Source of the DNA: Bacteroidales bacterium
Lineage (GTDB): Bacteria; Bacteroidota; Bacteroidia; Bacteroidales; JAAUTT01
DNA: 8,666 nt
Assembly: GCA_025350365.1 (NCBI GenBank)
Contig: JANXXY010000303.1
Coordinates: 1-8,666, forward strand
Direction of reading: 5' to 3'
The notes under the pieces: generated by a model
The model's database searches: none
What the model was told of the DNA's origin: nothing
Seen by the model: only the letters and a program-made list of their open reading frames with translations
Made by a program: the position numbers and the translations under genes
Part shown: one piece after another, positions 1 to 7,118 of the stretch
Position numbering within the stretch: the first letter of the stretch is position 1
Layout of the letters: every line of letters starts with the position of its first letter

Positions 1-504
1 GTGTCGGATATTCTTTTCAATATTGTAATAACCGGCAGCGTAACATTGATATTCACTCTCATAGGGATGTATACAGTTGATCGCTGGGGACGAAAGGGTC
101 TGATGCTTTTTGGCGCCGGAGGGTTGGCCGGAATATACGCCATCCTTGGTTTATTTTATTATTTGCATTTTCAGGGTTGGCCACTTCTTTTGCTGGTTGT
201 TATGGCAATTGCCTGTTATGGAATGTCGCTGGCTCCGGTAACCTGGGTTATCCTATCGGAAATATTTCCCAATCGGGTTCGCGGTGTCGCTATGTCGGTA
301 GCAACTTTTTCATTATGGGCTGCATGCTTTGTCCTCACTTACACTTTCCCTTTATTAAACGACTTGCTGAAAGCTTCAGGAACCTTCTGGTTGTATGGTG
401 CGATTTGCCTCATGGGATTTGTTTACCTCTTTTACCGCTTGCCCGAAACCAAAGGGAAGTCTCTTGAGACAATTGAAAATGAACTTTTAAACAATAAAAA
501 ATGA
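1..504 (+). CDS. MFS sugar-porter permease, C-terminal part (5' end outside window)
   Basis: Inner-membrane secondary transporter of the major facilitator superfamily, sugar-porter branch (XylE/GLUT-like); these usually import a monosaccharide with a proton. Only the last 167 residues are visible, against about 450-500 in the family, so the GTG at position 1 is an internal valine codon and not a start. Seen in the sequence: five hydrophobic segments matching TM8-TM12; the sugar-porter loop motif DRWGRK at residues 27-32 after TM8; the TM10 signature with PVTW and then SEIFPNRVRG at residues 79-95; and the C-terminal signature PETKGKSLE at 148-156. All three are diagnostic of the sugar-porter family, and the overall pattern is closest to XylE-type proteins. 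The substrate cannot be read from this part. Its stop codon overlaps the start of the GH2 gene (ATGA at 501-504), which implies a shared transcript and translational coupling. Family assignment is secure; substrate is unknown. Confidence 0.93.
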   Translation: MSDILFNIVITGSVTLIFTLIGMYTVDRWGRKGLMLFGAGGLAGIYAILGLFYYLHFQGWPLLLLVVMAIACYGMSLAPVTWVILSEIFPNRVRGVAMSVATFSLWAACFVLTYTFPLLNDLLKASGTFWLYGAICLMGFVYLFYRLPETKGKSLETIENELLNNKK

Positions 505-3344
505 GAAATCTAATTTTTGCATTATTCCTTCTGGTGATCATGACCGCGTGTGTTAGCAAAGAGAAAAACGATTCCATAAATCTGTCCGGGGTATGGAATT
601 TTAAAGCAGATCCTTCGAACAAAGGAATGGCAGAAAAATGGTTTTCAACCAGACTTATCGATAGTATTAATATGCCGGGATCGATGACGGAGAATGGCAA
701 AGGCAACGAAGTGAACGCATTAACGCAATGGACAGGTCAGATTGTAGACAGTTCATGGTATAAATTACCTCAATTCGATAAGTACAGGAAGCCCGGCAAT
801 ATAAAGATTCCCTTTTGGTTACAACCTGTCAAGTACTATGTTGGTGCGGCCTGGTATCAAAAAAATGTGGAAATTCCTGATTCCTGGAAAGGTAAATATG
901 TGCAACTTTTTCTTGAACGTTGCCATTGGGAGACTAAGGTTTGGATTGACAGCAAAGAAGTGGGTATGAGAAATTCACTAGGAACACCTCATATTTACGA
1001 ACTTACAAAATTATTTACACCAGGCAAACATACATTAACAATTTGTGTAGACAATCGTGTGAAAGATATTGATGTGGGAATGAATTCACACAGTATTTCC
1101 GATCATACTCAAAGTAACTGGAACGGTATGGCAGGTAAACTAGAACTGCAGGTCACCTCACCACTTTTTGTTTCCCATGTTCAGCTATATCCCGATCTGC
1201 AAAAAAAAATGGTGAAAGTAAAACTCACCTTTATTAACATCACCGGAAGTCCTGTAAAAGGGAAGGTAAATATTGTAGTTGAAACCTTTCAAAAAGGTTT
1301 AGGCGAAAATCTACAAACAATTGAAAAAGAAATTATTGTTGATCACGTAACGAAGGAAGTGGAAATTGAATACCCCATGGGGTCAAATCCGAAAACATGG
1401 GATGAATTTCACCCCAATTTATATCGTATGAAGATCCGGACAACCGGGGTTGGCGATATGGGAGATCTACAAACCATCACTTTTGGAATGCGCGATTTCA
1501 AAACAAAAGGAACACAGTTTACCATTAATGGTCGTTTATTGTTTTTGAGAGGAACACTTGAATGCGCCATCTTTCCAAAAACAGGGTATCCTCCCACTGA
1601 CACAACGTCATGGATGCGTATTTTTCGGATTGCCCGTGCTCACGGATTAAATCATCTTCGTTTCCATTCCTGGTGTCCGCCCGAAGCCGCATATGATGCC
1701 GCCGATCGCTCAGGATTCTATCTGCAGGTGGAATGTAGTTCGTGGGCTAACTCCGGAGCCAGCATTGGCGATGGCAAACCATTGGATAACTACCTTTACA
1801 AGGAAAGTGAGCGAATGATAAATACTTATGGCAACCATCCCTCTTTTTGTATGATGTTATATGGCAACGAGCCCGCAGGGAAGAACCAGATAAAATGGCT
1901 AAGCGATTTTGTTTCTTATTGGAAGATCAGGGATCCGCGAAGGCTCTATTCCTCTGGTGCAGGATGGCCTGTTATTCGTGAGTCTGATTTTAATAGCTCC
2001 TCTGATCCTCGTATACAGGCATGGGGACAAGGATTAAACAGTATCATCAATGCCCAGGCGCCAAGGACGGATTACGATTGGAGAAATAAAATATTGATGT
2101 TTGATAAGCCGACAGTTAGTCATGAAATTGGTCAATGGTGCGTCTATCCCGATTTTAAAGAAATTGCCCAATATAAAGGTGTGCTGAAAGCCAAAAACTT
2201 TGAAATTTTTAAAGAGACACTTGAACAAAATCACATGGGACATCTGGCCGATAGTTTTCTTTTGGCATCCGGCAAATTGCAGGCGCTGTGTTACAAGGCT
2301 GATATTGAAGCTGCATTGAGAACCCCCGGGTTCGGAGGTTTTCAATTACTCGATCTTCATGATTTTCCAGGTCAGGGGTCAGCTTTGGTTGGAGTTCTTA
2401 ACTCATTCTGGGAACAAAAAGGATACATTACACCAAAGGAGTACAATAAGTTCTGTAATCAAGTGGTTCCGTTGGTTCGGTTACCAAAAATGGTATACAC
2501 ATCAGCAGAGACTATTACAGCTCAGGTTGAAATAGCCAATTTTGGAGAAGCTAAATTAAAAGATTTGATACCAACCTGGAAAATTAACAGTTCGGATGGA
2601 AAAATCTGGGCTGAAGGAAAACTTCCCAAAACCACTATTCCTATTGGCAATGCAATAAAAATAGGTGAAATAACCCAATCAGTCTCGAAAATAACACAAG
2701 CACAAAAACTCACATTAACGATTACCATTGGTTCGTTTGAAAATAGTTGGGATATTTGGGTTTATCCATCAAGCCTTCCAAAAGATAATGGTCAGGTTTT
2801 AGTAACACAGATTCTTGATGCCAGAGCATTGGAAAAATTGAAAATGGGAGGGAACGTATTACTCACTATTAAAAAAGGCGGTATAAAACCCAATAAAGGA
2901 GGAAGCGTTCAGGTTGGTTTCTCGAGTATTTTTTGGAATACAGCATGGACTAATGGTCAACCCCCTCATACATTAGGCATTTTATGCAATCCAAAACATC
3001 CGGCTCTTGCTGATTTTCCAACTGAATATTATAGCAACTGGCAATGGTGGGACGCAATGAGTCATTCAAATGCGATCCTTTTGTCCGATTTTTCGCCTGA
3101 TTTAATTCCTATTGTTCGAATTATTGACGACTGGTTCACTAACCGTCCGTTGGCTTTGATTTTTGAGGCCAGGGTAGGAAAGGGAAAGATCATAGTTGCA
3201 GGTGTTGACCTTATCTCCGATTCTAAAAAACGTCCGGAAGCCAGACAATTATTGTTCAGTTTAAAAAAATATATGGCGGATAAGTTTTTTATTCCAACCA
3301 CTACAATAGAAGTGGAGAAATTGAAAGGACTTTTCAACAATTGA
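501..3344 (+). CDS. GH2-family exo-glycosidase, lipoprotein
   Basis: A 947-residue retaining beta-glycosidase-like protein. Residues 1-17 form a lipoprotein signal peptide: an MRN start, a hydrophobic core, and a lipobox ending MTAC with lipidation at Cys17. No strong Bacteroidota surface-export signal (acidic run) follows, so it may be periplasmic rather than surface-exposed. Domains in order: GH2 jelly-roll sugar-binding domain (about 30-220, including the AWYQKNVEIP stretch and NWNG before the next domain); Ig-like domain (about 225-335); TIM barrel (about 340-640, opening FTINGRLLFLRG); then beta-rich C-terminal regions. The likely acid/base is Glu457 in YGNEP and the likely nucleophile is Glu542 in SHEIGQW. 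Both are placed as in LacZ, whose two glutamates lie 76 residues apart, against 85 here. Residues about 765-940 form an extra domain that may have a glutamine-amidotransferase-like fold (inference). The start is fixed by the signal peptide and the 4-bp overlap with the permease. The SHEIGQW context differs from classical LacZ, glucuronidase and mannosidase motifs, so the sugar specificity is not predictable. Confidence 0.9.
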   Translation: MRNLIFALFLLVIMTACVSKEKNDSINLSGVWNFKADPSNKGMAEKWFSTRLIDSINMPGSMTENGKGNEVNALTQWTGQIVDSSWYKLPQFDKYRKPGNIKIPFWLQPVKYYVGAAWYQKNVEIPDSWKGKYVQLFLERCHWETKVWIDSKEVGMRNSLGTPHIYELTKLFTPGKHTLTICVDNRVKDIDVGMNSHSISDHTQSNWNGMAGKLELQVTSPLFVSHVQLYPDLQKKMVKVKLTFINITGSPVKGKVNIVVETFQKGLGENLQTIEKEIIVDHVTKEVEIEYPMGSNPKTWDEFHPNLYRMKIRTTGVGDMGDLQTITFGMRDFKTKGTQFTINGRLLFLRGTLECAIFPKTGYPPTDTTSWMRIFRIARAHGLNHLRFHSWCPPEAAYDAADRSGFYLQVECSSWANSGASIGDGKPLDNYLYKESERMINTYGNHPSFCMMLYGNEPAGKNQIKWLSDFVSYWKIRDPRRLYSSGAGWPVIRESDFNSSSDPRIQAWGQGLNSIINAQAPRTDYDWRNKILMFDKPTVSHEIGQWCVYPDFKEIAQYKGVLKAKNFEIFKETLEQNHMGHLADSFLLASGKLQALCYKADIEAALRTPGFGGFQLLDLHDFPGQGSALVGVLNSFWEQKGYITPKEYNKFCNQVVPLVRLPKMVYTSAETITAQVEIANFGEAKLKDLIPTWKINSSDGKIWAEGKLPKTTIPIGNAIKIGEITQSVSKITQAQKLTLTITIGSFENSWDIWVYPSSLPKDNGQVLVTQILDARALEKLKMGGNVLLTIKKGGIKPNKGGSVQVGFSSIFWNTAWTNGQPPHTLGILCNPKHPALADFPTEYYSNWQWWDAMSHSNAILLSDFSPDLIPIVRIIDDWFTNRPLALIFEARVGKGKIIVAGVDLISDSKKRPEARQLLFSLKKYMADKFFIPTTTIEVEKLKGLFNN

Positions 3345-3416
3345 CATAATTAGAATCTGACAATAACAATAGTTTGGTAAAGTTTCAACTTTTGCATTTT
3401 TATAAAATGTAATACG

Positions 3417-3448
3417 TTGAAATACATAGAAATAAAGAAATATTTCAA
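3417..3448. repeat. 8-bp inverted repeat TTGAAATA / TATTTCAA
   Basis: A perfect 8-bp inverted repeat: TTGAAATA at 3417-3424 and TATTTCAA at 3441-3448, separated by 16 bp. The right arm is part of a 10-bp palindrome, GAAATATTTC (3437-3446). TATTTCA recurs in direct orientation at 3461-3467, exactly 20 bp (about two helical turns) after its first copy at 3441. A further TTTCAA lies at 3383-3388. The arrangement would suit a dimeric DNA-binding regulator. In sequence this AT-rich, chance repeats of this length are common, so function is unproven. Confidence 0.35.
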
Positions 3449-3672
3449 TATATATCTAAGTATTTCATTTTTAGAATATTGCTGAAAATTTACCGAAGTG
3501 TTGCATAATGTATGCTTGTTTTAATTTACCTCTTTCCCTACTTTCCTCCAAACATAGGAAGAAGCCGGCTTAAATGTTCGTTCGGAAATCCCTCACTGTT
3601 TGGGGATAGACTTAGGATGGAGTAAGCGAGTTTTTAGACCGATTCTATTTAAGGTGCTGGGAATGAAATAAC

Positions 3673-3680
3673 TAATTTTG
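3673..3680 (+). promoter_or_regulatory. Possible Bacteroidota -7 promoter box
   Basis: TAATTTTG matches the Bacteroidota primary-sigma -7 consensus TAnnTTTG exactly. The partner -33 element (TTTG/TTG) is weak: the best candidate is TTTA at 3648-3651, about 21 bp upstream. Transcription would begin near 3687, leaving only a few bases before the ATG at 3693 and excluding the TTG at 3678 as a start. One such match is expected by chance fairly often in this many AT-rich bases, so the call is tentative. Confidence 0.25.
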
Positions 3681-3692
3681 AAACATACCTCT

Positions 3693-6600
3693 ATGGAAGT
3701 AAAAGCTTGGAAACAAGTTGTTACGATACCTACATATGGTATCGGGCAGCCTGAAAAAAACCCTGTTTTCTTAGAAAAAAGGATATATCAGGGAAGCAGT
3801 GGTGTTGTTTACCCGCATCCCGTTATCGAAAAAATACTTGATAAAAAAACAGATAAGGAATGGAATGCCGTTTTTCTGGAAAATAAATATCTGAAAATTA
3901 TGATTTTGCCAGAACTTGGGGGCAGGGTACAGATGGCCTTCGATAAAACAAAACATCGCCACTTTGTATATTATAACAACGTAATAAAACCAGCATTGGT
4001 TGGACTTACAGGGCCTTGGATATCAGGAGGGATCGAATTTAACTGGCCACAACATCATAGACCAAGTACATTTGAACCATTAGATTACGCCATAGAAGAA
4101 TTTGCCGATGGGAGTATAACAGTATGGTGCAGCGAAGTAGAACGCATGTTCCGAACCAAAGGCATGGCTGGTTTCACGTTATATCCCGACAAGGCTTACC
4201 TGGAAATTAAAGTAAAACTTTTTAACCGGACACCTCATCCTCAAAGCTTCTTATGGTGGGCTAACCCAGCGGTGCATGTTAACAACGATTTTCAATCTGT
4301 TTTTCCTCCAGATGTAAACGCTGTATTTGACCATGGGAAACGCGATGTTTCCAGGTTTCCGATTGCCACCGGCACTTACTATAAAGTTGATTATTCCAAA
4401 GGTGTGGATATTTCGAAGTATAAAAATATTCCGGTTCCCACTTCATATATGGCCATTACCTCCAAATATAATTTTGTGGGTGGATATGAGAACGATTCAC
4501 AAGGCGGCTTGCTGCATGTTGCTAATCATCACATTTCACCGGGCAAAAAGCAATGGACTTGGGGTAATGGTGATTTTGGCAGAGCGTGGGATCGAAACCT
4601 TACCGATTCAGATGGACCTTATATTGAGTTGATGTGTGGCGTGTACACCGACAATCAACCTGATTTCTCATGGATAATGCCTTACGAAGAAAAGTCGTTT
4701 AACCAATATTTCATGCCTTACCACGATTTGGGTATTGTGAAAAATGCTACCAAAGAGGCGATGATCAATTTGGAAATCATTAATGATAAGGTTGTTATAA
4801 AAGTATATACCACAGGAGTATACCCGGAATCAAAGGTTCGTCTTACCCAAAACAATCATATTATTTTCGAAGAAACCTTCGATTTTTCTCCTGAAAAATC
4901 TTATGTTAATGCAATTTTATTTGCTGGCTCCCCGAAACCAGAGGCATTAATTCTCTCAGTAATTACCAAAAGCGGAAGAACACTGGTCTCATGGAACCCT
5001 GGGAAAGAAATAAATAATGATATTCCGGAACCGGCGAAGAAAGCAATAGAGCCCAAAGAAATTTTGAGTATTGAACAACTATTTTTAACAGGACTTCATC
5101 TCGACCAATACCGGCACGCTACCTATAATCCAACTGATTATTATTTGGAGGCTTTGAGTCGCGAACCCGGCGACGTGCGAAACAACAATGCCATGGGCTT
5201 ATGGTATATGCGTAAAGGACAGTTTGCCAAAGCTGAATGCTATTTCAAAACAGGTATTGGCACACTTACCGAACGGAATCCGAATCCATATGATGGCGAA
5301 TTATTTTTCAACCTTGGATTGTGCTTGCGTTTTCAGATGAGAAACGATGATGCTTTTGATGCTTTTTACAAATCGGTTTGGAATGCTGCCTGGCAAGATG
5401 CCGGTTACTTTAACCTTGCCCAGTTGGCATCGATAAAAAACGATTTGGATGATGCTTTTGATCTCATATCTCGATCTCTAATTCGCAATGCCCACAACCA
5501 CAAGGCACTTCATTTGAAAGTGGCTATTTTACGTCGGCTGGGAAGGGTTGACGAGGCCCTTACTCTTGCAAACGAATCTCTTGAACTGGATCGGTTTAAT
5601 TTCGGCATTTTATTTGAAAAGCACTTGATTCAAAAAGATTTGGAATCGTTAAAAGATTTGAAGGAAATTATGCGTCATAATATCCATTCATATATCGAAT
5701 TTGCACTTGATTATGCCTCAGCAGGGCTATTTGCAGAAGCCAAAGCACTTCTGGAGACAGGAATAGACACACTTTGTAAGGTTTATCCAATGGCATATTA
5801 TTTTCTGGGTTGGTTTGCAGCTCAAACGGATGATACTGTATTGGCAAAGGAGTTATTTATCAAAGCAGAAAGTATGGATCCAACATATTGTTTTCCAAAT
5901 CGATTGGAAGAGCTGCTGGCACTGCAATGTGCCATTGATTTAAATCCAAATGGAGCTAAGGCGTCGTATTACCTTGGTAACCTCTGGTATGGGAATCGGC
6001 AATACAATGAGGCGGTTGAATGCTGGGAGAAATCGATGGCGCTGGATGGTACTTATCCTACTGTACATCGAAATCTGGCACTGGTATATTACAACAAGCA
6101 GAAAAATGCTTTTAATGCTTTGGAGAAACTGGAAAAAGCATTTGCTCTTGATACTACCGATTCACGAATTTTGATGGAACTTGATCAGCTTTACAAAAAG
6201 TTAGGAAGGACGTTTTCTGAGAGGTTGACTTTGCTCGAAAAATATCCAACATCAATAGAATATCGGGATGATTTATATTTGGAACGATCCGCATTATACA
6301 ATTCTCTTGGGAGCCACCAAATGGCGCTCAATCTTTTATTAAAACGTTCCTTTCATCCATGGGAAGGCGGGGAGGGAAAAGTTACCGGTCAATTTCTTTT
6401 TGCACATATTGAATTAGCCAAATTGGCTATTAATGGGGAAGAATATGCAATTGCATTGAGGCACTTGGAAGCTGCTGAAGTTTATCCATACAATCTGGGT
6501 GAAGGCAAACTTTATGGTATCCAGGAAAATGATATTTTTTATTGGAAGGGTTGCGCTTACGACGGAATAGGCTCTTCAGAAAAAGCTGTTTATTTTTGGG

Positions 6601-7004
6601 AAAAGGCTTCATTTGGTCAATCGAAGCCATCGGAAGCCATGTTTTATAATGATCAGCAACCTGATAAAATTTTCTACCAGGGATTGGCATTGATAAAACT
6701 CGGAAGAACAGAAGACGCTAACGGCCGCTTTATGAAACTGATAGATTATGGCGAAAAGCATATTTTTGATACAGCTAAAATCGACTATTTTGCAGTAACG
6801 TTGCCCGACCTTTTAATTTGGGAAGATGATCTGCAAAAAAGGCATACATTGCATTGCCATTACCTGATAGGATTGGGTTACCTTGGCCTTCACAATATTG
6901 AAAAAGCGATAAGTAATTTTAAAACTGTATTAGTAATGGATATGAACCATTCCGGTGCAAGTATCCATATGCAAATGGCAGTTCAATTGAAAGTTGGGGA
7001 TTGA
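3693..7004 (+). CDS. DUF5107 domain and TPR-repeat protein, function unknown
   Basis: A 1103-residue protein with no signal peptide or membrane segment, so probably cytosolic. Residues about 1-345 match the DUF5107 family (recognised from memory), a galactose-mutarotase-like beta-sandwich of the type seen in sugar-processing proteins. Conserved-looking blocks are PVFLEKRIYQGSSGVVYPHP, ILPELGGRVQ, WISGGIEFNWPQHHRP (Glu115, His121, His122), ANHH (His279, His280) before the KKQWTWG block, and DGPYIELMCG (Glu312). Residues about 359-436 look like a small beta domain. From about 457 to the end is a helical TPR array, with clear units such as NAMGLWYMRKGQFAKAECYF (about 498) and YYLGNLWYGNRQYNEAVECW (about 758), and a last unit near 1065. 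The ATG at 3693 is preferred because it begins MEVKAW, directly before the conserved domain. A TTG at 3678 would add five residues. No characterised function is known to me; a sugar-binding or sugar-converting enzyme with a protein-interaction scaffold is inferred. It follows a 348-bp gap, so it likely has its own promoter. Confidence 0.88.
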   Translation: MEVKAWKQVVTIPTYGIGQPEKNPVFLEKRIYQGSSGVVYPHPVIEKILDKKTDKEWNAVFLENKYLKIMILPELGGRVQMAFDKTKHRHFVYYNNVIKPALVGLTGPWISGGIEFNWPQHHRPSTFEPLDYAIEEFADGSITVWCSEVERMFRTKGMAGFTLYPDKAYLEIKVKLFNRTPHPQSFLWWANPAVHVNNDFQSVFPPDVNAVFDHGKRDVSRFPIATGTYYKVDYSKGVDISKYKNIPVPTSYMAITSKYNFVGGYENDSQGGLLHVANHHISPGKKQWTWGNGDFGRAWDRNLTDSDGPYIELMCGVYTDNQPDFSWIMPYEEKSFNQYFMPYHDLGIVKNATKEAMINLEIINDKVVIKVYTTGVYPESKVRLTQNNHIIFEETFDFSPEKSYVNAILFAGSPKPEALILSVITKSGRTLVSWNPGKEINNDIPEPAKKAIEPKEILSIEQLFLTGLHLDQYRHATYNPTDYYLEALSREPGDVRNNNAMGLWYMRKGQFAKAECYFKTGIGTLTERNPNPYDGELFFNLGLCLRFQMRNDDAFDAFYKSVWNAAWQDAGYFNLAQLASIKNDLDDAFDLISRSLIRNAHNHKALHLKVAILRRLGRVDEALTLANESLELDRFNFGILFEKHLIQKDLESLKDLKEIMRHNIHSYIEFALDYASAGLFAEAKALLETGIDTLCKVYPMAYYFLGWFAAQTDDTVLAKELFIKAESMDPTYCFPNRLEELLALQCAIDLNPNGAKASYYLGNLWYGNRQYNEAVECWEKSMALDGTYPTVHRNLALVYYNKQKNAFNALEKLEKAFALDTTDSRILMELDQLYKKLGRTFSERLTLLEKYPTSIEYRDDLYLERSALYNSLGSHQMALNLLLKRSFHPWEGGEGKVTGQFLFAHIELAKLAINGEEYAIALRHLEAAEVYPYNLGEGKLYGIQENDIFYWKGCAYDGIGSSEKAVYFWEKASFGQSKPSEAMFYNDQQPDKIFYQGLALIKLGRTEDANGRFMKLIDYGEKHIFDTAKIDYFAVTLPDLLIWEDDLQKRHTLHCHYLIGLGYLGLHNIEKAISNFKTVLVMDMNHSGASIHMQMAVQLKVGD

Positions 7005-7044
7005 TTTTCTGTAAAAAATTGACCAATAATTCAATATTAAAACA

Positions 7045-7097
7045 ATTCGTTGATTGATATCAAAGGTTTTAAAAATCTCCAACATGAATCAACGAAT
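7045..7097. terminator. Inverted repeat between convergent genes, possible bidirectional terminator
   Basis: A perfect 11-bp inverted repeat: ATTCGTTGATT at 7045-7055 and AATCAACGAAT at 7087-7097, with a 31-bp spacer. It lies 40 bp after the DUF5107 stop and 21 bp after the GH92 stop, where a shared terminator would be expected. The stem is only 3/11 GC. On the minus strand it is followed by the moderately T-rich TGTTTTAATATT; on the plus strand no T-run follows. The spacer can form a small AGGTTTT/AAAATCT-type hairpin of its own. It is not a textbook intrinsic terminator, and could instead be a protein-binding site or repeat remnant. Confidence 0.4.
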
Positions 7098-7118
7098 CTA
7101 AATACAAAGACCAAACAC

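Larger units (their letters stand above)
3345..3692. other. Bipartite intergenic region before the DUF5107 gene
   Basis: No convincing gene lies here. By hand count, 3345-3530 is about 23% GC, far below the flanking genes, while 3531-3660 is about 44% GC with a sharp change between them. The AT-rich half contains a possible weak hairpin at 3392-3412 (TTGCATTTT, loop TAT, AAAATGTAA, one G-U pair) about 48 bp after the GH2 stop. With no GC-rich stem and no following T-run, it is at best a poor terminator. It also holds a cluster of TTTCA/TGAAA repeats. The GC-richer half has small inverted repeats (ATCCC 3588-3592 with GGGAT 3603-3607; CTTA 3611-3614 with TAAG 3623-3626), and on the minus strand a reading frame interrupted by one TGA. 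The gap separates the permease-GH2 unit from the DUF5107 gene and probably carries that gene's promoter. Confidence 0.6.

Noticed and set aside
1..3. GTG as the start codon of a short permease gene
   Set aside because: The protein begins in the middle of the sugar-porter fold (just before TM8); the family is about three times longer, so the gene is cut by the window edge.
2034..2345. Antisense open frame inside the GH2 gene
   Set aside because: It is a shadow of a well-supported catalytic domain and encodes nothing recognisable; the same applies to the other short frames within the four main genes.
3511..3518. TATGCTTG as a -7 promoter box
   Set aside because: One mismatch to TAnnTTTG and no -33 element at suitable spacing.
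3508..3573. Small plus-strand ORF of 21 codons in the gap, followed directly by an 11-codon ORF starting at 3574
   Set aside because: No ribosome-binding signal, no recognisable motif, and length within chance expectation.
3678..3680. TTG as the start of the DUF5107 gene
   Set aside because: The ATG at 3693 lies just ahead of the conserved domain, and the TTG falls inside a possible -7 box; not fully excluded.
3345..3692. tRNA, CRISPR array or intact insertion sequence in the largest gap
   Set aside because: No cloverleaf-type sequence, no regularly spaced identical repeats, and no transposase or matching terminal repeats were found.
4327..4632. Plus-strand 101-codon open frame within the DUF5107 region
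   Set aside because: It overlaps a strongly conserved domain in another frame and has no features of its own.
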